This document shows positions 33,517-41,998 of a stretch of DNA of 64,000 nt, piece after piece (position 1 is the first letter of the stretch; each line of letters begins with the position of its first letter). The DNA is from Pseudomonas asplenii (GTDB taxonomy: Bacteria; Pseudomonadota; Gammaproteobacteria; Pseudomonadales; Pseudomonadaceae): positions 1-64,000 of the forward strand of contig NZ_JSYZ01000016.1 in the NCBI RefSeq assembly GCF_001293465.1, written 5' to 3'. The position numbers were made by a program, and so were the translations under genes. The notes beneath the pieces are model-generated. The model was not told the origin of the DNA. It searched no databases and saw only the letters and a program-made list of their open reading frames with translations.

Positions 33517-34972
33517 GGATGTTCCAGTGAAAGACTTCACGGTGAGCAAGGACGATGACCTTTCCCTGACGCAGCAACTGGTCAATGGCATCTGCCAGTG
33601 GGTCGAGGCCCAGCGGATGCGGCCGGGCACGCGCCTGCCGTCGATCCGTCAACTGGCCCGGGAGAAGCAGGTCAGCCATTCGCGGGTCATCGAGGCCTAT
33701 GACCGGCTGGTATCGATGGGCATCCTCGAGTCGCGCCAGGGCAAGGGTTTTTTCCTGACCGAACAGGCCGCCACCGAGAGTGCCGGCGCGCCCGACGAGC
33801 AGACGATCAACGATGCGCATTGGCAGCCGCTGACCCAGTTCTGCAGCAACCGGCTGAACCTGTGCTGCGGCTGGATGCCCGAAGACTGGCGCGAGCCTCA
33901 GGCCATCGGCTTTGCCATTCGCCAGGTGACCCGGACTGACCCCGACAGCCTGTTCAGCTACGGTACGCCGCTGGGGCTGCCGCTGCTGCGCCAGCAGATC
34001 CACAAGCGCCTCGAACGCATGGACGTTCGGGTCGGCCACGAGCAGATCCTCACCACCCAGGGGGTCAGCCACGCCATGGACCTGCTGGTCAGGAGCCTGC
34101 TCAAGCCGGGGGACTGCGTGGTGGTCGAATCCCCCGGCTACCCGAATCTGTTCCATCTGCTGCAAGCCAGCGGCATCCGCCTGCTGAGCGTGCCGCGCGA
34201 GCAGGACGGGCCGGATATCCGCCAGCTCGAAGCCCTGCTGCAATGCCATCGGCCGCGGTGCCTGTTCATCAACAGCATGTACCACAACCCCACGGGCACC
34301 TCGCTGCGTCCGGCGATCGCCCATCGGCTGTTGCAACTGGCGGAAATCCACGACTTCCAGATCGTCGAGGACGATACCTACGCCGACCTGCACAACGGTT
34401 CCGGAACACGTCTGGCCAGCCTGGACTCCCAGAACCGGGTGATCTATGTCGCCAGTTTTTCCAAGACCCTCAGCGGCTCGTTGCGGGTCGGTTACCTGGT
34501 GTCCAGTGCGCAGCGGGTTCGGCACCTGGCCCAGCTCAAGTCGGTGACGAGCATGGGCACCTCGCGGTTTGTCGAGAGCGTGGTGGCCACGCTGCTGGGC
34601 AATGGCGCCTATCGCAAACTGGTGCAACGGCTGCGCGAGCGCCTGGACAAGGCAATGGCCCAGACCCTCAAGCGCCTGGAGGACCATGGCTGGGAAACCT
34701 TCGCCGAGCCGGTGGGCGGGATGTTCGTCTGGGCGCGCTGCCCGCCGTTCAGCTTTGCCCGGCTCAATACCCTTGCCGCCGCCTGTGACGTGATGCTGTC
34801 CAGCGGCGATGCCTACTACCTGGACGGCCAGCACAGCGACTGGATCCGGATCAATGTCGCCTACGCCGGCGATCCGCGCGCCCTGGCGTTTTTCCAGCGC
34901 CTGGCCGCCGAGCGCGATCGGCATCCAGGCGAGGTGATCAGGGCCGCAGGGAGCGGTAGGCTTCCTCGATGA
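33515..34972 (+). CDS. MocR-type regulator (GntR winged helix + aminotransferase fold)
   Basis: 485 residues from a GTG start; a second GTG at 33527 is also possible and no strong ribosome site decides. The N-terminal winged helix has LTQQLVNGICQWVEAQ, GTRLPSIRQLAREKQVS and GILESRQGKGFFL (about 12-85). The remainder is a fold-type I aminotransferase with NPTG-like YHNPTGTSL and the PLP lysine in SFSKTLSGSLRVGY. MocR proteins sense PLP, amino acids or their derivatives. It faces the aminotransferase at the end of the hydrazine-type operon, with 3' ends overlapping by 35 bases. Regulation of that operon or of the divergent DUF7673-like gene is possible. Confidence 0.88.
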   Translation: MDVPVKDFTVSKDDDLSLTQQLVNGICQWVEAQRMRPGTRLPSIRQLAREKQVSHSRVIEAYDRLVSMGILESRQGKGFFLTEQAATESAGAPDEQTINDAHWQPLTQFCSNRLNLCCGWMPEDWREPQAIGFAIRQVTRTDPDSLFSYGTPLGLPLLRQQIHKRLERMDVRVGHEQILTTQGVSHAMDLLVRSLLKPGDCVVVESPGYPNLFHLLQASGIRLLSVPREQDGPDIRQLEALLQCHRPRCLFINSMYHNPTGTSLRPAIAHRLLQLAEIHDFQIVEDDTYADLHNGSGTRLASLDSQNRVIYVASFSKTLSGSLRVGYLVSSAQRVRHLAQLKSVTSMGTSRFVESVVATLLGNGAYRKLVQRLRERLDKAMAQTLKRLEDHGWETFAEPVGGMFVWARCPPFSFARLNTLAAACDVMLSSGDAYYLDGQHSDWIRINVAYAGDPRALAFFQRLAAERDRHPGEVIRAAGSGRLPR

Positions 34973-36074
34973 GGTGCAGGCCCTGGCGGATCTGCGCGGG
35001 TGACAGGTAGCTGAAGCACAGGCGCACATGGCGCTGCGACTGCGGACCATTGTGCACACCGTGGGACAGGCGCACGTTGCCCAGCGCCCGGGCCTTGTCG
35101 ATCAGGGCTGCCGGCTCGACATCGTCGGCAATCCTGACCCAGAACGAGAAACCGCCGGTGGGTACCAGGTAGTCCTGCACGCAGAACGTGCAGGACTTCA
35201 GCAGGTCGGCCATCAGGTCGCGCCGGGTCCGGTAGTGTTCACGCAGGTCTTCGATGTGCGCCTCGAACGCCTCGTTGCGCAGCAGGCTCAACACCAGGTT
35301 GCTGACCAGCGGGCTGACCCCGCCATCGAGCTTGAGTTGCGCCAGGCTGCGGATGACCTCGGGATCTGCCAGCACCCAGCCGACCCGCAATCCCGCCCCG
35401 GCGATCTTCGAGCAACTGTGCACGTTGATCACCCCCTGGCCGGCCGGCAGGACCTCCGGGCGCAGGGGCTGATACGGCAGTTCGGCGTAGACCAGGTCCT
35501 GGACCAGCGGGACCTGGTGACGGCTGAGCAACCGGGCCACGGCCTGCATGCGTTCGATGGAGAAGCAGCAGCCCGTCGGGTTGTGGAAGACCGGCGAGGT
35601 GTAATACAGCGCCACCTTGCCGCTGGCGGTCGTCAAGGCGTGGGCCAGCTCATCGAGGTTGACCCCATCACGGTCCATACCCAACTGGATGATCTTCGCC
35701 CCGGCCACCGAAAAGATCCGCAGGGCCCCCAGATAGCTGGGGTCTTCGGTCAGGACGATATCGCCCGGATCGATCAGCAGGTCGGCCAGCAGGGTCAGGG
35801 CCTGGGAGGCCCCGGCCGTCACCTGGACCTGCTCCATGGCCACCCCATGGCGCCGGGCAACGGCCTGGCGCAGTTCGGGAAGCCCCAGGGAGTCGGTGTA
35901 CTGCAGCAGGTCGCCGAGGCCGACGCCGGTCTCCGGCAGTGGCGAGGCCGGCAGTGGGACACCGGCGAAGGTCTGCGGATCGGGCATGCCGATGGCGAAG
36001 TTGATGACCTCTTTGGTCGCTGAGTAATCGAACGCGCCGAAGTGGCTGGCGCGTTGACTGCGTGACGAATGCAT
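34938..36074 (-). CDS. PLP-dependent aminotransferase class I/II
   Basis: 378 residues, fold-type I. Motifs: GASQALTLLADLL, DPSYLGA, HNPTGCCFS (cofactor pocket), and the PLP lysine in HSCSKIAGAGLRVGW; an Arg near the C-terminus (VRLCFSY) binds carboxylate. It is the last gene of the operon, starting 16 bases after the MetRS-like stop, with GAGGAG upstream. It may convert the hydrazine-linked amino acid or its keto acid, or make the precursor. It belongs to the same subfamily group as the aminotransferase half of MocR. Confidence 0.87.
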   Translation of the reverse strand: MHSSRSQRASHFGAFDYSATKEVINFAIGMPDPQTFAGVPLPASPLPETGVGLGDLLQYTDSLGLPELRQAVARRHGVAMEQVQVTAGASQALTLLADLLIDPGDIVLTEDPSYLGALRIFSVAGAKIIQLGMDRDGVNLDELAHALTTASGKVALYYTSPVFHNPTGCCFSIERMQAVARLLSRHQVPLVQDLVYAELPYQPLRPEVLPAGQGVINVHSCSKIAGAGLRVGWVLADPEVIRSLAQLKLDGGVSPLVSNLVLSLLRNEAFEAHIEDLREHYRTRRDLMADLLKSCTFCVQDYLVPTGGFSFWVRIADDVEPAALIDKARALGNVRLSHGVHNGPQSQRHVRLCFSYLSPAQIRQGLHLIEEAYRSLRP

Positions 36075-36090
36075 GGCTTTCTCCTCGGCC

Positions 36091-37671
36091 TCAGGCGGTG
36101 GCGGCGGCGCGGAAACGCTGCTGGTAGGCGCGGACGTAGTGGTCGGGGATCTGCGCCTCGATCATCGGGAACGCCGCTTGCGGCAGCGGTAGCGCCGGCA
36201 ACGACAGCTTGCCGGTTGCCGGCGTCCAGTCCGGGCCGAAGTACAGCGTGGCGTAGCGCTGGCTCCAGTCCGGGATGAAGGGCGCGAGCATGCCCAGCAG
36301 GGCCGATACCTGGCCGGCCTGCCAGCGGGGTGAGGCGAGGGTGATATCGGCGTTGGCGAGGAACTCGTCGATTGCCCGCAGTGCCTCCCAGAAGGCCAGC
36401 CCGTCCATCGCGGCGGTGTAGCGCCCGAGCTGTTCGGCCAGGGACGGCGGCAGGGGTTCGTCGACCACCTCCCGGGCGTCATCGGCATGGGCCCGCAGGG
36501 ACGCTTCCCAGACGTGCAGCTTGCGCGCAGTGGCCATCAGGCCCTCGAGTTCGAACTCGTTGTCCTGGTTGCCGAAGGGTTTGGCGATGCTCGCCAGGTA
36601 CAGGCGCAGAATGTTCGGGTCGATCACCCTGGCCACTTCATCGGCCCAGATCACGTGATCGCGGCTGGTGGAGAACTTCGCACCTTCGAGGGTCGAGAAA
36701 TCCTGGATGCTCTGGTTGTAGGGCGCAGGGAAGCCCCGGCCCAGCAGGCTCGCGGTGACGCCGACGGTGTAGTAGAAGCGGTTGTCCTGGCCCATGAAGA
36801 ACACCACCCGGGTGTCCGGGCTGGCCATGACCTGCCGGTAGTCGGTGCCTTCGCGTGCGCACAGCCGGCGGATGCCGGTGTCGAAGCACCACAGGCCTTC
36901 GAACCAGGTCAGCAGGGTTTGTCCGGCCACCTCCTCGCCGTCGCCGAGAACCACGCCACGCTCGAAGTGACGGGACATCGGCAGGGTACGCAGGGCCTCG
37001 CGCAGCCAGGTCAGTTCGAGGTCCTTGATGGTTTGCGGCCATTGGCTGTCGGCGATCGCCCGTTGCAGGGTCGGCGCCAGTTTCTCGATATCCAGGTGCG
37101 CCTGGCGGATCGGCTTCAGCGTCAGCGGCCCCGAGCAGGGCGCGTGCCGCGGCTGCTGCAGGCGCGCATGGGGTACGGCCAGGCCGCAGTGCTCGCACAG
37201 GTTGCTGTCGGTCGGAGCCGAACAGTCCGGGCAGGTACCGCTGGCCAGCGAGTCGGCGGCGAACTCCGCGCAGTGCTCGCAGTACAGTTGCACGCCGTCC
37301 TTGATGGTGATGAAACCGTTGTCCTTGAGCGCCCGATAGATGCCCAGGCTGTTCTCGATGTGATCGGCGCTGCTGGTGCGCACGAACTCGTCGGGTTCGA
37401 TGCCCAGCGCGTTCAGGCAGGCGAGGATCTCGTGGTTGTGCATCCGGGCCACTTCATCGACCGGTCGTTGCAGCTTCTGCGCCTTGACCAGGGTGTAGGT
37501 GCCGTGTTCGTCGGAGCCGGTGATGTGGAAGGCGCGATGTCCGGCCAGGCGCTGGAAGCGCACGTAGATATCGGTCAGCAGATAGACGCCGGCGATGTGC
37601 CCCAGGTGCAGCTTGCCGTTGGGGCAGGGCGGAGCGGGACAGACGAAATAGGTTTTTTGTGTGTCGGTCAT
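36091..37671 (-). CDS. Methionyl-tRNA-synthetase-like protein; putative half of a hydrazine synthetase
   Basis: 526 residues of the MetRS family. HLGH (22-25) is the HIGH motif, GSDEHG follows at 52-57, three Cys pairs (C131/C134, C147/C150, C159/C162) form zinc knuckles, and KFSTS (332-336) stands for KMSKS. Both ATP-binding motifs are kept, so amino-acid adenylation is expected. Housekeeping MetRS is longer (about 675 residues in Pseudomonas) and would not lie in such an operon. Known hydrazine synthetases such as Spb40 fuse a cupin to a MetRS-like domain and join N6-hydroxylysine to an amino acid through an N-N bond. Here the cupin gene ends one base before this start, in the same order as the fusion. 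Alternative: a resistant MetRS paralogue protecting from a methionine analogue. Confidence 0.85.
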   Translation of the reverse strand: MTDTQKTYFVCPAPPCPNGKLHLGHIAGVYLLTDIYVRFQRLAGHRAFHITGSDEHGTYTLVKAQKLQRPVDEVARMHNHEILACLNALGIEPDEFVRTSSADHIENSLGIYRALKDNGFITIKDGVQLYCEHCAEFAADSLASGTCPDCSAPTDSNLCEHCGLAVPHARLQQPRHAPCSGPLTLKPIRQAHLDIEKLAPTLQRAIADSQWPQTIKDLELTWLREALRTLPMSRHFERGVVLGDGEEVAGQTLLTWFEGLWCFDTGIRRLCAREGTDYRQVMASPDTRVVFFMGQDNRFYYTVGVTASLLGRGFPAPYNQSIQDFSTLEGAKFSTSRDHVIWADEVARVIDPNILRLYLASIAKPFGNQDNEFELEGLMATARKLHVWEASLRAHADDAREVVDEPLPPSLAEQLGRYTAAMDGLAFWEALRAIDEFLANADITLASPRWQAGQVSALLGMLAPFIPDWSQRYATLYFGPDWTPATGKLSLPALPLPQAAFPMIEAQIPDHYVRAYQQRFRAAATA

Positions 37672-37672
37672 G

Positions 37673-38002
37673 TTAATCCCACCAGACGGCCAGGAATTTC
37701 AGCGGCTGTTGTGAATGTGTATTGCGAATGGAGTGCGCGATATGCGGCTTCATGTAGAAGAGCATGGAACCGGCCACCGGCATCTGCCGTTCCTGCTCCT
37801 GGAAGATGCCTTCACCTTCCATCAGCACCCACACCTCATGTTCGTGATGCGAGTGCAGGTCGACCGCGCCACCGGGCTCGACCTCGACGATCGACATGCC
37901 GAACGCCGGGCTCAGGGTGGCGGGCAGGTGATCCAGCAGGCGGCAGACCAGTACGCCGTACTCCGGGCGCATCATCTGCGGCTCAATCGGCTTTACATGC
38001 AT
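37673..38002 (-). CDS. Small cupin; putative N-N bond-forming half of a split hydrazine synthetase
   Basis: 109 residues, a single cupin barrel. Motif 1 is complete: His50-x-His52-x3-Glu56-x6-Gly (HSHHEHEVWVLMEG). Motif 2 ends in PHIAHSIRN with His90. These four ligands bind zinc or iron. In hydrazine synthetases the cupin rearranges an ester between the activated amino acid and N6-hydroxylysine to give the N-N bond. It follows the PhyH gene by 19 bases and precedes the MetRS-like gene by one. Alone it would be called only 'cupin'; the neighbours make the call. Confidence 0.82.
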   Translation of the reverse strand: MHVKPIEPQMMRPEYGVLVCRLLDHLPATLSPAFGMSIVEVEPGGAVDLHSHHEHEVWVLMEGEGIFQEQERQMPVAGSMLFYMKPHIAHSIRNTHSQQPLKFLAVWWD

Positions 38003-38021
38003 GGCGGCCTCATCCAGTCAC

Positions 38022-38801
38022 TCAGTCGCGGTAGAAGATGCCGTTGGACGGCTTGAGGTTGTCGAGATCGGAAACACGGCCCTCCGGCGGGTTGTAGGCG
38101 CGTTTCATGGCGTTGTATTCGTCACGGGTCGGGCCGCCCGTCGAGGCGCGCTGATACACCAGGTACAGGGTGCGGCGGGAGCGATCGCTCTTGTTCGGCA
38201 GCGAGTAGTGCGGGGCATAGTCATCGAAGATGAAGATGTCGCCGGCGCGCCAGGGGGTTTCTTCCCAGCTGAACTGCTTGGCGACTTCCGGCAGGATCAC
38301 GCCGCCTTCGTCCATGGGAAACACACCCTGTTTATGCTGGCCGGGGCTGAAGAACAGGCCGCCGTTGCTGGCATCGGCGTCGTCGATGGCGACCGCGACC
38401 ACGGCATGGACCATCCGCTCCTTGAGCTTGTGCGGGATGTGGTAGATGTCCTGGTGCGGGCGGAAACCACCGCTGTCCGGGTACTTGAAGATCAGCAGTT
38501 CCTTGAGGCGGCGGGTCTTTTCATCGAGCAGGTGTTCGACGGTGCGGGTGATGCGCTCGTCCTGCAGCAGCACCTGCTGCAGGCCTGGGTGGAACTCGAT
38601 GAAGTTCTCGACCTTGGAGGTGATGCGCTCGCCCTTGTCGGTCTTCTCGAACCACATCATCCAGCGATCGTCGCTGATGTCCCAGCGGCTGACTTCGTTG
38701 GTGAATTCGCAAAGCCGCGCCACGTCCTCGGGCGGGAAAAACCCTTCCAGCCTGATATAGCCTTCTTCGTGCCACTGGTTTTTTTGAGCTTCAGACAACA
38801 T
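38022..38801 (-). CDS. PhyH-family Fe(II)/2-oxoglutarate dioxygenase
   Basis: 259 residues. Facial triad: His116-x-Asp118 (RPHQDIYH) and a distal His near 198 (DDYAPHYS), then the 2-oxoglutarate Arg in SRRTLYLVY. PhyH enzymes hydroxylate, halogenate or oxidatively cleave small molecules. In this operon it may hydroxylate the amino-acid part, or cut an N-C bond by N-dealkylation to release a hydrazino acid, a task done by an FAD oxidase in known pathways. ATG 38801 follows AAAGGAG at nine bases. Confidence 0.83.
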   Translation of the reverse strand: MLSEAQKNQWHEEGYIRLEGFFPPEDVARLCEFTNEVSRWDISDDRWMMWFEKTDKGERITSKVENFIEFHPGLQQVLLQDERITRTVEHLLDEKTRRLKELLIFKYPDSGGFRPHQDIYHIPHKLKERMVHAVVAVAIDDADASNGGLFFSPGQHKQGVFPMDEGGVILPEVAKQFSWEETPWRAGDIFIFDDYAPHYSLPNKSDRSRRTLYLVYQRASTGGPTRDEYNAMKRAYNPPEGRVSDLDNLKPSNGIFYRD

Positions 38802-38835
38802 CAACGCTACTCCTTTACGTGTGATTGACCAGTTT

Positions 38836-40038
38836 TCAAACCGCCAGCATCTTGCTGGCGCGGGTGCTCGCCATCAGGACCAGGTTGGCCAGCGCGGCCA
38901 CCAGCAGGCACGCCAGGACCCAATCGACACCCCAACGGCTCATGATCGCGCCGCCGATCGAAGGGAACCCGAACAGCCCGATGAAGTAACCCAGGGTGAA
39001 GACCTGCGAGGTGACCGCCGGCGACAGCCCGTTGGCTTCCGCCTCGTTGACCGCCAGGCTGTTGAGCGTGGAGTAGCTCAGGCCATAGCCGATGGCGAAG
39101 ACCACCGTTGCCAGCAGGTAGATCAGCGTGCTGCCGTCGTTGAGCAGGAACAGCCCGAGCGACACGCTGGTGAACAGGAACAGGCCGATCGCCAGGCGTT
39201 GCAACGGCAGGCGGCCGATCGAGCGGGCCACCGAGAAGCGCAGCAGCACGCTGGTGAGGGTGAAGGTGATGAAGAAGTTGTCCGCCTTGAGCTGGCGGAT
39301 CTGCGCGTAGCTGGCCTGGTAGGTGGACAGGCCGGAGAAGATGCAGGCGCCCAGCACGATCATCGCGATCGGCAGGGCGGCCCGGCTGCCGAGCAGGGCC
39401 TTGAGGTCGACGATGCGCAGCGAGACCTGCCGGGTCGCGGCTTTCGGCAGGTCGGTCATGGCCCGGCCCGCCAGCACGACGCACACGGCCGACACCAGGC
39501 AGGCGATACCCAGCAGCACGTAGAACAGGCTGTAGCTGGCACTGGCCTTGACCACCAGATGGCCCAGCGGCGTGGTCAGGCCGAGCCCGGCCATCTGGGC
39601 CCCGGACATGATCGTGAAGTACTGCAGGCGGGCGGCAGGGCGCAGGTGATGGATGATCTGCAAGGGCGCCAGGATGTAGAACACCGACCAGCCCACGCCC
39701 AGCAACAGCCCGCCCGGATACGCCGCGCCCGGCAGCAGCGGCACGCAGGCGAAGGCGAGCATCGCCAGGGCCATGGCGGCGCAGGCGACGGTGATGCTGC
39801 CCATCACCCCGATGCGCTGCGCCGTCCAGCCGGCCAGGCAGCAGCACAGGATGGTGGTGATCATCCCGGTGGAGATCACCCGGCCGACCGTGGCGTTGTC
39901 GAACCCCAGCGATTGCAGGTATTCCGGCAGCAGGAAGCTCGAACCGTAGGCCCCGGCGATGATCACGCCCGCGATCAGGAACGGCAGGAAGGCGGCTGAC
40001 GGCAGCCGGTCGGGCAATGGCTCGGTGGATTCGGGCAT
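38836..40038 (-). CDS. MFS transporter of the hydrazine-type operon
   Basis: 400 residues with about 12 membrane segments (first at FLPFLIAGVIIAGAYG) and a short cytoplasmic N-terminus. The start at 40038 avoids a long overlap with the monooxygenase gene; the ribosome site is weak. It lies between monooxygenase and PhyH genes in the operon, so export of the product (self-protection) is likely, although uptake is not excluded. Confidence 0.8.
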   Translation of the reverse strand: MPESTEPLPDRLPSAAFLPFLIAGVIIAGAYGSSFLLPEYLQSLGFDNATVGRVISTGMITTILCCCLAGWTAQRIGVMGSITVACAAMALAMLAFACVPLLPGAAYPGGLLLGVGWSVFYILAPLQIIHHLRPAARLQYFTIMSGAQMAGLGLTTPLGHLVVKASASYSLFYVLLGIACLVSAVCVVLAGRAMTDLPKAATRQVSLRIVDLKALLGSRAALPIAMIVLGACIFSGLSTYQASYAQIRQLKADNFFITFTLTSVLLRFSVARSIGRLPLQRLAIGLFLFTSVSLGLFLLNDGSTLIYLLATVVFAIGYGLSYSTLNSLAVNEAEANGLSPAVTSQVFTLGYFIGLFGFPSIGGAIMSRWGVDWVLACLLVAALANLVLMASTRASKMLAV

Positions 40039-40069
40039 GGCGCGGTGCTCTGGCGGTGTGGGCGGCAAC

Positions 40070-41386
40070 TCAGTACTGCACGAGGCTGAGGGCGTGTCGG
40101 GGCTCCAGGTGACGGGCTGGCGCTTCGGGCAGTGCATCGAGATGGCTGAACATCGGCGTGTCCGGTTCGGCCTGGAAGTATTCGTAACCGAGCAGGTCGT
40201 TGAGGATGCGGCTGTTGCGGTAGGCCACCATCGACAGGTTCACCGACTGCAGGCCGTGCTGGACGAGGCTGCGATTCTGCAAATAAACAGGCCCCGGCAT
40301 CGGCGTGGCGAATTGCACGCAGTAGTTGGCGTCGATCAGTGGCAGCCCGCTATCGCGCCGGGCCTTGGCCAGCAGCGCATCGACATAGGGTTGCGGGCAG
40401 GGTTGGAAGCCGGTGGCGAGAATGACCCGGTCGACCACGAGGGTGCGCTGGCTCCCGCTGCTCAGTGACCTGAGCCGCGCGCGCCAGCGCCGGCCATCCG
40501 GTTCGAGCCCATCGAGCACGGCGGCTTGCAGGATATCGATGGGAGGGCGTGGCTCCTGGCCGACACGGCGTTCGTAGAGCTGCTCGTACAGCCGGTTGCA
40601 CAGGTCTGCCGAGATGCCGTCGCTGGTCAGCCGTTCCTGCTGCACCGCGTGGCTGCGCTGGGCCATGGGCAGGTTCTGGAAACGCTGGTTGTAGGCGGGG
40701 CAGAAGGCCTCGTTGACGAACGCGTTGTCGTCCATGGCGAACAGGTTCGAGCGCGACGTGACCCAGGTGAAACCACCCAGCGCTGGTGTGCCCAGCAGTT
40801 GCTCGACGGTTTCGGCGCCGCTCTGACCGCCGCCGACCACCAGCACCTGCTCGCCGGGGCGCAAGGCTTCGCGATGAAGGAAGTCCGCCACGTGATAGAT
40901 GGCGTCACCCAGCCAGGGGCGAGCGCATTCGGGCACGCGCGGGCTGATCCCGACACCGATGGCGACGGCCCTGGCGTGGTAGCTCTGCTCGGCGGTGACG
41001 ACCGTGTAGCCGTCATTGCATTCGACGACATCCAGCACTTCCTGGGCGAACCTCAGGTTGGAGAGCTGCCGGGCGACCCAGCCGTAGTAGTCGGCAAATT
41101 CCTTGCGGGAAGTGCAGGCACCGCCCTTGTTGATGAAGCTGTAGAGCCGGCGATGCTCGGCGAGGTAGTTGAGGAAGGAATAGCGGCTGGTCGGCGCGGC
41201 CAGGGTGACGCAGTCCTTGAGCGGTGAAACCTGCAGCTGGCCATTGGATACGAGCATCCCGGGGTGCCACGCAAAGGCGTCCCGCTTGTCCAGGAACAGG
41301 GTGTCCAGGCCGGTCGGTTCCGCCAATGCGGCGAGACTGAGGTTGAAGGGACCGATGCCGATACCGATGAGGTCGTATGTTTTCAT
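40070..41386 (-). CDS. L-lysine N6-monooxygenase (IucD/PvdA family)
   Basis: 438 residues of the N-hydroxylating flavoprotein family. The FAD loop is GIGIGPFNLS (8-17), the NADPH loop VGGGQSGAE (184-192) and the late ATGFQP motif lies near 345. FLDKRDAFAWHPGM and PLKDCVTLAAPTSRYSF are typical lysine/ornithine hydroxylase wording. No siderophore synthetase accompanies it; instead a cupin and a MetRS-like gene do, as in hydrazine pathways where N6-hydroxylysine is the nucleophile (Spb38 in s56-p1). It is the first gene of the operon; a 22-bp palindrome lies 122 bases upstream. Ornithine specificity cannot be excluded from sequence alone. Confidence 0.88.
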   Translation of the reverse strand: MKTYDLIGIGIGPFNLSLAALAEPTGLDTLFLDKRDAFAWHPGMLVSNGQLQVSPLKDCVTLAAPTSRYSFLNYLAEHRRLYSFINKGGACTSRKEFADYYGWVARQLSNLRFAQEVLDVVECNDGYTVVTAEQSYHARAVAIGVGISPRVPECARPWLGDAIYHVADFLHREALRPGEQVLVVGGGQSGAETVEQLLGTPALGGFTWVTSRSNLFAMDDNAFVNEAFCPAYNQRFQNLPMAQRSHAVQQERLTSDGISADLCNRLYEQLYERRVGQEPRPPIDILQAAVLDGLEPDGRRWRARLRSLSSGSQRTLVVDRVILATGFQPCPQPYVDALLAKARRDSGLPLIDANYCVQFATPMPGPVYLQNRSLVQHGLQSVNLSMVAYRNSRILNDLLGYEYFQAEPDTPMFSHLDALPEAPARHLEPRHALSLVQY

Positions 41387-41507
41387 TTATTGCTCGCCGC
41401 CCTGCGAATCAATGGTGAATGCATCCGGCCGTCCTGTCCTGACGGGCCTGCCGATTGGCATGACGCTCCTGTACGTTGCGGTTGGCCGTGGGGTATCAGC
41501 CAACGCG

Positions 41508-41529
41508 AATGTAGGATATATCCGACATT
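41508..41529. promoter_or_regulatory. 22-bp near-perfect palindrome in the lysine monooxygenase promoter
   Basis: The bases read AATGTAGGATA / TATCCGACATT; only one of the eleven pairs (A/G) is mismatched. It lies between the XRE gene and the monooxygenase gene. A dimeric helix-turn-helix protein such as the neighbouring XRE regulator could bind here. Confidence 0.55.
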
Positions 41530-41582
41530 TTGGCGTTGCAAGCGGCGCCGTGCACTTTTCATTCTGGGTGGATGAGAGGGGG

Positions 41583-41822
41583 TTAGAGCAGCTCGGCCAG
41601 GGGATAGCCGACCGCGTTCGCCAGGCGGTCCATCATGTCGATGGTGACGTTGTGCTTGCCTTGCTCGATGTCCGAGAGGGTGCTGCGCTGCACGCCGGAG
41701 CGGTTCATCACGTCGGCCTGCGTCAAGCCGGCGGCCCGGCGAGCCTGCTTGAATTTCTGGGCGAAGCGCAGGCGGGCTGGGGAAGCGCCTTCGACCGAGC
41801 GGCGCAGGGGTTCATCCGTCAT
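41583..41822 (-). CDS. Small XRE-family transcriptional regulator
   Basis: 79 residues, almost entirely an HTH_3 domain: FKQARRAAGLTQADVMNRSG, VQRSTLSDIEQGKHNVT and MMDRLANAVGYPLAELL. No ligand domain. It is encoded just upstream of the putative hydrazine operon on the same strand, with a 22-bp palindrome in the 196-base gap, and probably controls that operon. The following gene on its left starts 197 bases away. Confidence 0.85.
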   Translation of the reverse strand: MTDEPLRRSVEGASPARLRFAQKFKQARRAAGLTQADVMNRSGVQRSTLSDIEQGKHNVTIDMMDRLANAVGYPLAELL

Positions 41823-41998
41823 GGGAGTCTCGCGGGCAGGTATGTGAGTCAGGTCTGCCGGCGCGGGGCTTCGACCTGAGGCCTAGGCCGATCATGGTAT
41901 CAATACTGGTGCCCATGCGGGGCGCGGATCGCCCTGGCGGGGGAAATCCAGGGACAGCCCTCGACCGCGCCGGCTTCAGCCAGGTGAAACCACTCCCG

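Noticed and set aside
33344..35059. Upstream extension of the DUF7673-like frame to 35059
   Set aside because: It is antisense to MocR; the ATG at 33343 has its own ribosome site and the domain similarity starts there.
36091..37671. Housekeeping metG
   Set aside because: Shorter than normal MetRS, located in an operon with N-hydroxylase, cupin and oxygenase; better explained as a pathway enzyme.
40070..41386. Siderophore biosynthesis (iucD/pvdA-type locus)
   Set aside because: No siderophore synthetase, acyltransferase or TonB receptor nearby; cupin and MetRS-like partners point elsewhere.
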